From assembly GCF_954871325.1 (NCBI RefSeq), contig NC_088775.1, positions 80,453,561 through 80,517,560 on the forward strand: a stretch of 64,000 nt of DNA, in the 5' to 3' direction. Under the pieces are notes generated by a model, which was not told where the DNA came from, searched no databases, and worked only from the letters and a program-made list of their open reading frames with translations. The stretch is from Gordionus sp. m RMFG-2023 (taxonomy: Eukaryota; Nematomorpha; Gordioida; Chordodea; Parachordodidae). Positions 35,085 to 46,439 of this stretch are shown one piece after another. Each line of letters opens with the position of its first letter. Position 1 is the stretch's first letter. Both the position numbers and the translations under genes were made by a program.

Positions 35085-35185
35085 TCCAGACTCAAGCCGA
35101 TCATGGAGCCGCATGAGCCGACTCACTTAGTCGGCCCGTGTAGTCGGCTCGTGTAGTCAGCTCGCTTAGTCGGCTCTTGTAGTCT
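35085..35185. repeat. Short tandem repeats of TAGTCGGCTCGTG type
   Basis: About six imperfect units of 13-15 bp (for example TTAGTCGGCCCGTG, TAGTCGGCTCGTG, TAGTCAGCTCGCT, TAGTCGGCTCTTG). They are much more GC-rich than the surroundings and sit at the presumed 5' end of transposon copy A, where they could be subterminal binding repeats. Confidence 0.75.
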
Positions 35186-35414
35186 CATGACTTTACGCAG
35201 GTTCTTTTTGTAATTAAAGTGTTTAGTTCTTTAAAAGGATACGCATTTATATTTATACATTATAAATAATTTTATGAAAAAAAATTTAATATTAAAATAT
35301 TTGTAAAATAAAAATTTAATTAATATTAATATTCGGGCAGGTGCATGAAATATTGCTTGTATCTTTCAACAAAATTATTATATTTTCTTGTAAGAGAGAT
35401 CTTTATAATATTTT

Positions 35415-35995
35415 TTCATGATAGTAATGCTGGTAAATCTTTTTATTTATGTTTAAAAATGAAAAAAAAGTTTGAAAAAATAATAATATTAACTAAACAC
35501 GTTATTTTATAAAGGAGCGCAATCTATTTTTGAAAAAAATATTTATATATTGCTTTTTTAAATCGTAATAACTAAAAAATCAACGGCTGTCCCAAGTTTA
35601 AATTTTCTTTATGAATAGATATAAAGTTAGAGAATAAGAAAATATTAAATTCAAAAAAATTTGGAAAGCGAAACATCTGGTTCGTGTTTAAAATTTATAA
35701 CGTAAATAAAAACCGCAACAATATTGTTTCAAAAAAATCCTTAATATTTAATAAAAGGCCTTTAATAGTTACAAAATGACATATAATATTAATTTTTAGT
35801 ATCGTTATTTTTTTAACTTATCTCAATTTTAAAAAATCGCATTTTTCACTTTTGACCATTGATATCTCAGGAACTATGAGTACTAGGAGGCTAAAATTTT
35901 GGATTCGATGCTTTCTAATGATATTCTCTCAGCATGCAAAATTTTATCTAAAAAAAGGTCGGGTCGAAAAGTTATCAATGTGGTATGAAATTACC
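35415..35995 (+). mobile_element. 3'-end fragment B of the HGKSACDG transposon
   Basis: From TTCATGATAGTAATGCTGG onward this follows the 3' non-coding segment of copy C (37380-37970) closely. It ends in a terminus-like GTCGGGTCGAAAAGTTATC followed by GGTATGAAATTACCC. Copy C's coding trace begins immediately afterwards, so two insertions or a rearrangement abut here. Confidence 0.65.
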
Positions 35996-37970
35996 CGATT
36001 GCAACGAGTGTCCTGGCTCGGCACTCTTAAAAGAACGCATCGAAAAATTATTTATAAAAAATGATATAGCTCTTGTTACGTTTAAACAGTGGGTTTCGGC
36101 AGATAGAACAACTCTGGAGACTATTTCTCAATCTTCAGAAGAATTTATTAATTTTTTTTTCGATAAAATGAATATTCTCATACATTCATTTATTTGTGAA
36201 CAACAAAGTTCATTTCACAATAACCTTAAAAATAGTTTTAAAAAAAATCACTATCTAATTATTTGTGACTTTTCAGAAAATTATTCCTTTATTGTCCAAG
36301 AGTCAGGGTTATCATTGGACAACTTCGCAAGTTACGTTGCATCCATTCTCAATTTATTATAAATAGGAGATCAAATAAACAATCTAAGTTTTGTGGTAAT
36401 ATCGGAATCCTTTAATCATAATACTGTTTCATTCCATTTATTCCAATCGCATTTGATTCATTTTTTAAAAAATAAATATGACACTCCACCAGAAAAAATT
36501 CATTACTTTTTTGATGGTTGAGCAGCGCAATATAAAAATGAAAAACTTTATCAATGTTTGCTACCATGAAATAGATTTTGGTGTTCAAGCAGAATGGCAT
36601 TTTATTCCTACGGCACATGGTAAAAGTGCCTGTGACGGCATAGGCGGCACAGTAAAAAGGTTAGTTGCCAAGGCAAGCTTACAAAGACCTTATACTGATC
36701 AAATAATTACACCTTTACAATTTTATAAATATGCGGAAGAGCATATAAAAGGTATAAATTTATCTTACGCCACTATACCAGATTAAGAGGAAGAAGAGAT
36801 AAGGCTAAGTGAGAGATTTAGTAAATTTATCTCAATACCCGTGACACAAAAAATTCATGCAGTGTTTACGATTGGCTTAACTAAACTCAACACTAAATTA
36901 TATTCTAATTCGCAGACATTTATTGTGGAGAATATAGTAAATCCACGTGAAGATCCTTTGATTGAGATCTGTTAATCGATGAGATTAGAGGATATGTAAC
37001 ATGTGCATATGAAAACGATTGGTGGTTAGGATTTTTACAAGAAGTTAATGTAATTAGGGATGAAGTAAAAATTAATTTTCTTCACCCTAAAGGACCATCA
37101 AATTCTTTTGTTTACAGCTGCACAAGATATCCTTTTCATATCAAAAAATAATATTTTAACAATAGTTAGCCAATCAACGGCTACTGAGCGTACATATAAT
37201 TTATCGCAAAACGAAATTATGGCGTCAAAAAAACTAAATTTAATGAAAAACCGAAAATAGGTAATATTTTTAATGAATTTTAATTTATCTATTATATCTT
37301 CAAAATTTATAAAATAATATTTCGAAAATTAAAATTTTTTATAAAAAAAAATGAATATAACAGCAGCTAAATAATCTCATTTCATGATATTAATGCTGGA
37401 AAATCTTATTATTTATGTTTAAAAATGAAAAAAGGTTTAAAAAAATAATAATTATAAACAAAACACGTTATTTTATAAAGGAGCGCCATCAATTTTTGAA
37501 AAAAATATTTATTTTTGGATTTTTTAAATCGTAATAACTAAAAAAACCCATGGTTGTCCCAAGTTTGAATTTTTTTATGAATAGATATAAGGTTAGAGAA
37601 TAAGAAAACATTAAATTCAAAAAAATTTGGAAAGCAAAACACCTGGAATAATTATGTTTAAAATTTATAACGTAAATAAAAACCACAACAATATTATTTC
37701 AAAAAAATCCTTAATATTTAATAAAAGGTCTTTAATAGAGTTACAAATTGACATATAACTTATATTTTTTAAATCATTATTTTTTAGCTTATCTCAACTC
37801 AATTTCCAAAAATCGTATTTTTCGAAAAAAGGTCATTTTTGTCACTTTTGACCATTGATATCTCAGAAACTATGATTACTAGGAGGCTAAAATTTTATGC
37901 AAAATTTTATCGAAATTAAAAGGGTCGGGCCAAAAAGTTATCGATTTGGTAAGGACCCCGACCTAGGATA
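35996..37970 (+). mobile_element. HGKSACDG transposon, 5'-truncated copy C, facing copy A
   Basis: The plus-strand transposase starts internally at DCNECPGSALLKERIEKLF (35990) and runs through LIICDFSENYSFIVQ (about 36260), EWHFIPTAHGKSACDGIGG (about 36595-36650) and the C-terminal domain to about 37260. A 3' segment follows, ending GGGTCGGGCCAAAAAGTTAT near 37940. Protein and DNA are very similar to copy A in opposite orientation, so A and C form a long inverted repeat with about 1 kb between. Frame breaks at several points make it inactive. Confidence 0.7.
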
Positions 37971-37975
37971 TGGTC

Positions 37976-38589
37976 TTAATAGTTATTATAAAAAATAAAA
38001 TTTATAGTTATAAAATTTTACATTGTAGTTTTAAATATTATTATATATGCAACCATTACCTTAGAATTTAATTATTTAAAATGAATACAATTAAGTTAGG
38101 TATTTTTTATTGTCAATACAAATTTCCAAATTATATTTTGCAGTGCTCTATTTTTGACTTGCTAAATTGCTCTTATATGGCCTAAGACCTAATGTTGTTA
38201 AGGTAACTAGCTACCTTTATATTTTTTACAATTCTTTTTTTTAAATTATTACAATCATTACAGCAAATATAATCTACCAATATTTTGTTGCAAATCAATT
38301 ATCACAATATCTAATTTGCTCATTTTGTTAAATTGAGTTATCAAATAATTAACTTTTATCTATTTAAGGTTCAAAATATCAAGAAATTGAATTCACAAAC
38401 TTTCGAAACATTCAATGTAAATTAATAAGCAATTTTAAATATAAAACATGTCCAACATAATTCTATAAACTTTTATAAATTTCAAAAAATTAAACATATT
38501 ATTTGATTTTTGATAAAAGATTAGTAATTAATTACTTTTAAAAATATTTTATTTTGAAATATAATGACAAAATTAATTAGTTATTTTTC
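37976..38589. other. AT-rich spacer
   Basis: No ORF, repeat or recognisable element is seen in this stretch. Confidence 0.45.
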
Positions 38590-39271
38590 TAAATTTAGGG
38601 CGTGAGTAAAATACACCACCCCCTGAATCTACGCGCCCCCTATCGAAGAAGCTTAATTTAAATTTTATTGATACATAATTGTATTTAGCTTTATAAGATG
38701 ATTTAGAAAATGTTTTTATGATTTTTAAAAAAATAGTAACATAGTAATAAAAGCAGGCACATATTTTAGTCAAAAAAAAAGAAGTGTTTTTCAATAGCTC
38801 ACTAAGTTATAAAAAATTTATACACTTAATATTAACATTTACTAAATCCTTTTAATAAGCTTAATAAGATTATGCTTTTATTTTTTTAAAAATAATGTAT
38901 ATTCATCATAGAAGGTGCTTAGGGGTTTGTAGTTTACAAAAAAAAATGTATTTTCTCAAAAGCCCACTAAGTTTTAAAAAGTTTTATCATATAATATTAA
39001 CATTTTTGATTCCTTTTAATAAGCTATATATGATTCTGTATTCATTTTTTATAAATTAAGTTCTTTTATAGGGGTCATGTATTTTAGTCATATAAAAAAA
39101 TTATTTTTTAAAAATTTTTACTATTTTACCATTTTTTTTAAATAAAAAAACATTTTGTAAATCATCTTATAAAGTTAAATATGATTCTATATTAATATAA
39201 TTTAAATTAAGCTTCTTTGATAGGGGTGCATAGTTTCCTGGGGCATGTACTTTAGTCATGCCCCTAAATTT
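38590..39271. repeat. Inverted-repeat element of about 680 bp
   Basis: The left arm (TAAATTTAGGGCGTGAG...CCCCCTATCGAAGAAGC, then TTAATTTAAATT) and the right arm, read on the minus strand (TAAATTTAGGGGCATGAC...ACCCCTATCAAAGAAGC, then TTAATTTAAATT), match over about 75 bp. Two further partial copies of the GGTGCTTAGGGG and ATAGGGGTCATGTATTTTAG motif lie inside (about 38910-38935 and 39068-39095). Non-coding; the 73-aa minus ORF covering the left arm is incidental. No target duplication was resolved. Confidence 0.7.
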
Positions 39272-39675
39272 ATATACTGGGTGTCTTAAAAAAATTATAA
39301 ATTAATATAACTCTAGAATGCAGTGCTTAATTTTTAAATTAAATAATCCCCAAAAAATTTAGAATTTGATAGCTTTTTTAGAAAAATGATTCAAGGCCAT
39401 CAATTAATATATTTTTTCAAAAATGGGCCCCAGATGGGTTCTTATTAAATTGAAGATTTACTTTTTGTTTTTTAAAATTAGTGTATAATTAGTGATTATT
39501 TATATAAATTCATAATAGATAAAAAATCTAATATTTTTTTTATATCAAATTAATTACACAATTTATTTTAATTAAAATTTTCTGAATCTGAAGAGATTAA
39601 TATGATTCTATATTTATTTTATTGATTTAGTGAAAATTAAAAATCAATTTCAGGGTTGACCTAAAGATTTTATCT
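39272..39675. other. Spacer downstream of the micro-intron gene
   Basis: AT-rich, with no ORF or repeat identified. It should contain the 3' UTR of the minus-strand gene that ends at 39676. Confidence 0.4.
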
Positions 39676-40108
39676 TTACAAATATCTAGCATTATATATA
39701 TTCTATAAAACACTTCATATATATATACACAAACCTTACTTTGAATATAAGGGGCAATATTAAATTTTTGAAACAATCTTCGTGTTGATGAAGATGATGG
39801 ATTAATCAAGACAGTTTTATTTTCAATTGTTTTAAATTTTTGAGAAGTTGCATTCTGTTTTAAGGTGATATTTCTCTTAGGCTTAAATTTTTTATTCCTA
39901 AATTCAAGCTAAAATAGTATAAATAAATGTTATATATGTTATAAGTTACCTCCTTCTTAATTTCATCTAATTTGCACCATACATCTGATATTTCTATAAT
40001 TATTATATAATAAAAAATATACTTTTAATACTAATTACCAATAATGGAATCGGAAATTTTAGGGGTATTATTCAAAATATCCGATATGCTTAATAATATT
40101 TTTTCCAT
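39676..40108 (-). CDS. Small four-exon gene with 32-45-nt introns, about 104 aa, unknown family
   Basis: Exons are 40108-40039, 39993-39950, 39908-39735 and 39702-39676. Introns are 45, 41 and 32 nt, all GT-AG with TTATAG or TTTTAG acceptors, and each junction keeps frame. The predicted protein starts MEKILLSISDILNNTPKI, passes through EISDVWCKLDEIKKELEF (likely a short helix or coiled coil), then a basic stretch KKFKPKRNITLK, a Ser run and RLFQKFNIAPYIQSK. The last, 32-nt intron is doubtful: without it exon 3 runs on to a different C-terminus ending at 39627. Further exons downstream are also possible. I do not recognise the family; a small nuclear or kinetochore-type protein is conceivable but not supported. 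Confidence 0.5.
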
Positions 40109-40493
40109 GTATCGCTTATAATTTATTCGAATTTAGAGTGACAGATATTAAGAAAACACATATTGTAATCATTGATTGTAATGTATATAAAAAACTAGAT
40201 TAAAAAAATATATATGAAAATTCCAAAATCAAATCACATAAATTTGAATTAAAAATCAAATGTATATAATAAAAAAATAATGAATATATGAACTATAAAT
40301 AAAGCCTATATTAAAATACGACAAAAGGAATATGAATAAAAAATTTTTTTTAAATAGATTGTTTTTGCGTTAACAGATTTTATCGAATTTCTAATAAAAT
40401 ATAATTACAATTTAAACTATCTATAAAATTGAGAGGTGGTAGCTTTAGTTAAATATATAATATATTTATAATTAAGTAATTTTAATTCATATT
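40109..40493. other. AT-rich stretch upstream of the micro-intron gene
   Basis: Presumed promoter side of the gene starting at 40108. No motif can be singled out. Confidence 0.35.
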
Positions 40494-40501
40494 TTGATAA
40501 T

Positions 40502-43245
40502 CAGGGGCGGACTGGCCATAAGACCAGGTGGGCATTTTGCCCATGAGGCCGCGATAAATGTCGATTTTTGAGGCCGATCAGAGGAAAATATCTAAAAAGA
40601 GGCCGATTAGAAAAAAAATATATTATTATGTTCACATTATTTACTATTATCATTTATTTATTTTTAATGATATCTCTATGATTTGAATATCACATTCCTT
40701 GACAATTGTCATGTCGTTTACTATAATTTAATGCATAAAATACCAGTAACGTAGCTTGATGCTATACATCATTACCTCGTTTTTTTCTTTGCTTTTATTC
40801 AAATGAAGTAAAAACGCTTCCGTTTGAGTAGAGTGAAAGTTAAGTTTTGATTAATTCATTATATTACATTTTTATACATTGATTTATTGTAGAAATAATA
40901 TAGCCAACATTTCTTGTTCTTAATTCATTGAAATCAAATAAAATCCAGCGGTGAATCAGATTAAAGGATGGATACCTGGGTGAAACAGAATAATTCATCT
41001 GGCCAAAATAAGTTGAGAAAGCTACAAAAAATTTCTCGATCTAGAAAAGGCCTTCGATAGAATCCCAGAAAACATATCTGGTGGGTGCTACGCCACAAAA
41101 GGTTCCCGAAAAATATATAAGAATAATACAGGATATGTATAGGGCCATACAACAATGGTCCGTAGCACAACAGTTCAGCAGGCTTCACAATAGCCGAAGG
41201 AATTCATCAAGGATCGGCTCTCAGCCCACTACTCTTCATTACAGTAATAGATGTATTAGCACAATCTTTACCTCAAACAGTCCCGTGGAATATGATATTT
41301 GCTGATGATATTGTGATACTTGCCGAATCCAATGATGAAATGAAAGAAAGATTAGTGAATTGGATAAATATCCTAAAAAAGCACGGACTAAAAGTAAATA
41401 GAGAAATGACGGAATATATGGTGATAGGAGGAGATGAAACAGAGAGTATTGATATAAATGAATGGCAGATATCGGCAATTGAAAGCTGCAAATATTTGGG
41501 CTCCACTATACAAACAAACGGCAAAAAGAGATAAAGAGTAAAATTAATCAAGGGTGGTTAAAAGTGCTATTTGACAAAAGAATCCCACACAAATTAAAGG
41601 GAAAAATTTACAGTTCCATAATACAACCAACTATTCTCTATAGTTCGGAAACATGGCCAACCAAGGAATCAGACGAGAGAAGTCTACAAACTATGGAGAT
41701 GAGAATGCTGAGGATGATTGCTGGGGTAACAAGAAAGGATAAAGTGCGCAGTACAAGAATACTAAGTAGTTTAAAGGTAGAATAAGTTAATGGTAAACAG
41801 ACTTAGGTGGTATGGGCACACAATGAGAAGGCCTATGAACTACATAGGAAATAAGGTTGAGAGCTTGGAAGTGATGAGCAAACGTAAAAGAGGAAGGCCA
41901 AAACTTCAATGGGGCCATAAAGTTAGAGCCAATTTAAAGAAGTATAAATTAGATAAAAGAGATTGCATGAATAACATAAAGTGGAGAGAGATGTTGAAGG
42001 AGCTTACCACCAGAAAAGGTGAAAGCTAAAGAGAAAAAAAAAAGAAAAAAGAAGGAAATTATGCCAGGCTCTAAAGGAAGGGGATTCCAGAAAAATAATT
42101 TAATGATATACCCCCTTTTAAAATGTTTAACTATTTAAAATTTAGATTGCAAATCTTATATTGCTGAGGATATTCAGCAGATAGGATAATTTTTAATTTC
42201 ATATTAAAATGTGTGGAAAATCCTATGAGGTTGGGAAGTATGATTTCAGGATTTCTATCTTGATGAAATAAATAGTAAAGATATATATTGCGTGTTAAAT
42301 TACGTAACGAATAATGTTCATTTGCCAGTGTATTCAAAGATATGGTAGCAGAATAAATGAAACGGAAGATGATCGTATGAACAAGTGAGGATTCAAATGA
42401 AGAAGAAGGAATATTACAATATCATAATAACTCAGAGTGTGATAATAAGTGTAACAAATGTTTATATGCGAGTATGAAATTTTTAAAAGATGCAATATGC
42501 TTACAAGTGACACTAATTTATTGGCATATGAATACATTTAACTTTGTCATTTACGCAAATTAGTTGCGAGAAAACATTTAGTAAATTAAAAATTACAAAA
42601 ATAAGCTGAGATCTAATATTGACCAATAAAAATTAGAAGCGTTTTTAATGATGTCAGTTGAATGAGAACCATTGGCGCAGATTGAACTAGAAGATATTTC
42701 TGTATATTTGCGTAAAGGTTCAAAATTAATGAGAGATTTATTAACGTAAAAATTATATATTTCCTTAATTCTTTTATTTGAATTTTATTAATATCTATTT
42801 ACAATATGATCGGTGCCTGATTTTATAAGTGCAGCAATTTTATACGCTGTAATATTGTATAACTGCAATAATTATATGTGTAAAATTAATAGATTTGATA
42901 TATTAAGTATGTATTTTTTTATATTTAACATGTGATGTATGATTTGATTTTATAGTGCAATATCGTTATAAATCTAATATAAAAAAATATATATGTGCAA
43001 TGAATATTATTTTATATTGGTAGTGAATATGATTTTAGATGTGCATTTTTTAAAAATAAATTATAAATACTATTCTTTTTTTTTATTAAAAATGTAAATC
43101 TTTTGAACTTATTTTCAAAAATAAGAAGTAATAAAAATCATGTAAATCGAAGGAGCCATATAAGGGAAGGGGGCGAAGCCCCCATATAAATGAGGTCGCT
43201 ATAAAAAAATGCCCACGAGGCCGTAGCGTCCCCAGTCCGCCCCTG
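40502..43245 (+). mobile_element. hAT transposon (CAGGGGCGGACTGG ends) carrying an RTE-like LINE
   Basis: Perfect inverted ends CAGGGGCGGACTGG and CCAGTCCGCCCCTG are flanked by the exact 8-bp duplication TTGATAAT (40494-40501 and 43246-43253). Both subterminal regions contain GAGGCCG words. The plus strand at about 42550-42740 retains the end of a ZMYM1-type hAT transposase (CEKTFSKLKITK, later QIELEDISVYLRKGSKL). A LINE inserted at about 40960-42200 displaced or replaced the rest. TGTGCAAT words follow at 42800-43040, as in the remnant at 15.9-17.5 kb. Confidence 0.9.
40960..42200 (+). mobile_element. 5'-truncated RTE-like LINE with reverse-transcriptase and C-terminal domains
   Basis: Non-LTR retrotransposon polyprotein, C-terminal part. 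Near 41030 a LEKAFDRIPRKHIWWVLR-like segment precedes GIHQGSALSPLLF (about 41205). FADDIVILAESNDEM (about 41300) holds the catalytic Asp pair, followed by HGLKVNREMTEYMVIGG and CKYLGSTIQTNGKK. The tail has MRMLRMIAGVTRKDKVRS (about 41700), NRLRWYGHTMRR (41795), KRKRGRPKLQWG and NIKWREML, typical of RTE/jockey-like repeats. Several frameshifts and stops break it. The 3' UTR (about 42030-42200) contains AAAGGAAGGGGATTCCAG, which recurs in scraps at 52.5-53.5 kb. The host is the hAT at 40502-43245. Confidence 0.85.
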
Positions 43246-43519
43246 TTGATAATGATAAGTAAAAATAAGGGTACATGTTTATGATGTATTATATTATGAA
43301 TTACTAAATTCTTTAATTATATATTTTTTATAATGATTATATAATGCAAAGTTGTTTATAACATCAAGAATTTATAATATGTTTGTTTATTGGTATAATT
43401 ATTGGCTGCGAGTGCTAGTAACGCCTGTGATATTTAGTGAAAAAACTAAATATCACATCCGCATTTATTAAATATTTTTTTTAATTTCATGTGTCCGCGA
43501 TACGTAAAATCACCCATTT

Positions 43520-43915
43520 AAAAATGGATTTTATTGAGATAACGAAGACAGAGACCAGGAAACTACAGACGTTTGTCAACAAATGTCTTAAAATAATAAA
43601 TAGCATCTTTTACCCCAATATTATCTCAAATGATAACCTATGGAAAAGGTCACGCCACACTCAAACATAAAAAAGGAAGCGTCTCGCCTTTTTTGCTTAT
43701 ATTCTGAGAAATCATTCAAATAATAGCCTGGTCCTCGAGGCCATAAATTGGTTATATTCCTTCAACGGCAAAACTTATGGGAAGTTTAAAACTTTATGGT
43801 TCTATAGGGCAATAAAGGATATAATGGATTTAAACCTAAATACAAAACAGTTTCTAAGGTTGAATAAAGATAAGAGGTCAATAAAGAAACTGTTAAGGAT
43901 CAAATCAAATTAATT
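43520..43915 (+). mobile_element. LINE C-terminal fragment
   Basis: A plus-strand frame encodes ETRKLQTFVNKCLKIIN, then SNDNLWKRSRHTQ, and after one stop RLAFFAYILRNHSNN through NKDKRSIKKLLRIKSN. The first part matches the LQxFxNKCLRxIxxIxWPxxISNxxLW region that follows reverse transcriptase in many animal LINEs. A CT-rich tail follows (43940-44050). It differs from the LINE at 40.96-42.2 kb, so at least two LINE lineages are present. Confidence 0.7.
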
Positions 43916-44989
43916 AAATCTCCCATAAACTACAGGTTATTTTTACTTTTGTTTATTTTCCTTTCTTTTACTTTCACTGTCTTTTCTCTCTTTTCATTCT
44001 TTATCTGACTTATTTTTCCTTTCCATTCATTTTTTGCTCTTAATTTTCCCACATATATCTAATGTACCTTGTAATTAAAAAAGGTCCTTCTTTGCCTTTA
44101 AAGTAATTAAGTATATAAGTATTTTATGGGTGTGGGCTATGCTTATTTTTGACCATTCCCCATCAGCCCACATTCGTTTAAGTAATAGTCCTAGGACTAT
44201 ACAAGTACGTGCGGCTTGCCCACAAACGTGTGAAGAACTCCTCATCTTTATCCCCATTTTTAATTTGTCCAGTTTGATGGATTATGAGGAAAACCTAACA
44301 TAGCTCTGTTGTATCCACAACTAGAGGGCGAAAACGTTTTTATTACGTAATTATACATTTTGTTTTGTTAAGGTTGGCAGGGAGTTAGACAAAGATTAAA
44401 AAAGTATTTTTAAAATTTTTATTTATTAAATTTATTTAAAAAATATTTAACTAAAAATACAATATATTTTTCCTCTTTATATAGTTTATAATATCAATTT
44501 ATATAAAAGAATCTATTAAATAATTTATATCAAACTAGTGAGTACGTGAGGTTAATATTAAATAATAAAAAAAATCAATCTTTAAGGTCAATATTGCGTT
44601 AATAGATAGCGAAAAAAATATATTAAAAAAAATCAATCAGGACAATTCAACATTTCAACCTCCAAAGAAATTCGGCTTATGATTTCCTTGTATATGTTGA
44701 GCAGGGTTGCCATGTCTCCCCCCATCAGCGGGAGACTCCCGCAATTTTTTAATTTCTCATGCATTTTTTTTTAGTATTTTAACGTTTTTAATCTAAAAAT
44801 AATAGTTTTAAGAGACATTAATTGATTATTTTTATATTTTTAAAATAAATTTTAAATATTTATTCGAAAACATGTCTAGTTTGTAAATTTCTTTCTATCC
44901 TGTTTTATATTTATCCAATAAACATCATTTCATTCATATAAGTCAGTAGAGGGGAGTATATCAACATCGATTGCAATACAAAAATATTC
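43916..44989. other. Spacer with a possible hAT left terminus
   Basis: Pyrimidine-rich to about 44050, then AT-rich. CAGGGTTGCCATGTCTCC at 44704 has the form of a hAT left terminus and may be the true start of the element described next. No matching right end (GGCAACCCTG) was found. Confidence 0.4.
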
Positions 44990-45411
44990 TCAAAAATAAT
45001 AAATAATACAGATGCAACTATATTTGCGGAAATCGTATACATCTATCATGTATTTCAACATTCACAGAGCCATATCATCACAATGTGGGTCGAGTCTTTT
45101 TCTCATAATGTTTTACGACTCCAATATATGTGCAAACCTTACTTGTGGCAGAACATAAATGAGCAAGGCTATCACAAGTGTTTTAGTACCTGAATCTTAG
45201 AGGTCAATTCTAGACGATTTGAAAGATGGGCATCAATATGCAATTGTAACAGATGCATCTAATAAGGGAATATTAAAACATTTCCCTCGATCCTTCGCTA
45301 TTTCAACAAGAATAAGAACATTTTAATAAAACTGTTAAAAAATTTTTCCTCGGATAGTGAAAAATCCAACGATGTAGCTAGCCGCATAATGGTAAATATA
45401 GGTAATTCAGG

Positions 45412-45908
45412 CAGCGTCTACATGACAAGATTTTCACTGGATGCAAACCCCCTTCAAAAACCTTTGTCTACCCCCCTAAAAAATTAGCGCCGCCTTCGGC
45501 GGCGGTGTCTATTTACCATTATTTTTACCTATTTATTTATTGATACTTTTTTCAAAGAATTTATAAAGGATAACTTAAATAAATCTATCTCTACTAACAA
45601 CTATCGATATTTTGTGAATTAAAAGAATTTATTTAGAGGCATTATGAACCTGCTGAAATATTTAAAATTTGGAAAAAAATGTGTATGATTGTTTGCAATA
45701 TATAGTTTCAATCGATGAATTGTATTATAATAATACTATAATAAAAGTATTAATTTTTACAGCAATAAATTTTGTCGTATTTCATCTCAAAATTTTATAG
45801 ATAACCTCCAAAAAATTTATCCTACCCCCATTAAAGCAGCTTACCCCATACGCCCTCATAAAAATATGATGCAAACGGTTCCTACCCCTCCCGCTCATGT
45901 AGACGCTG
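45412..45908. mobile_element. 497-bp hAT MITE nested in the hAT transposase
   Basis: Ends CAGCGTCTACATGA and TCATGTAGACGCTG are inverted copies of each other. Flanks AATTCAGG (45404-45411) and GATTCAGG (45909-45916) match at 7 of 8. The interior has CCCCC-rich stretches and a GCGCCGCCTTCGGCGGCGGTG hairpin near 45487-45507 (one base over 20 if counted with its loop; arms CGCCGCC/GGCGGCG). Removing it restores the coding trace of the surrounding transposase. A relative's right end is at 14640-14723. Confidence 0.85.
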
Positions 45909-46171
45909 GATTCAGGGTTATCAATGATTTGCATGTCAGCTTTCTGCGCTGATAATGCCTCTGTAAATTTTGGCAAAAACCAAAGTTACCGAATTGAGGC
46001 AGCATAATAATGAATTAATACCAATTGGCTGTATATGCCATATACTACATAATTCTTGCAAGAAGGCAATGAATGTACTATCTGTGGATGTCGAAATAAT
46101 TGTGATGAAATGTTTTAACAAATTTAGTTCATCAACTAAAAGAGTTAATGAATTAAAAGAGTTGGTAAAGT

Positions 46172-46439
46172 GGTCTGACTTGGAATGGTGTGAGTTATTG
46201 CGATATATACCTATCAGGTGGTTGTCATTAATACCTGCCATCGATAGAATTTTAAAATTTTACAAACCCTTAAAAAAATACTTCTTAAATAAAGATTTTA
46301 AAAGCGGTCTGACTTGGAATGGTGTGAGTTATTGCGATATATACCTATCAGGTGGTTGTCATTAATACCTGCCATCGATAGAATTTTAAAATTTTACAAA
46401 CCCTTAAAAAAATACTTCTTAAATAAAGATTTTAAAAGC
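46172..46439 (+). repeat. Perfect 134-bp tandem duplication
   Basis: The unit GGTCTGACTTGGAATGGTGT...TTTAAAAGC at 46172-46305 is repeated without visible difference at 46306-46439. It duplicates the RWLSLIPAIDRIL segment of the hAT transposase. The period is not a multiple of 3, so it shifts the frame. Perfect identity implies a very recent event or an assembly artefact. Confidence 0.9.

Noticed and set aside
45936-46241. 101-aa minus-strand ORF
   Set aside because: Antisense shadow of the hAT transposase trace that reads correctly on the plus strand.
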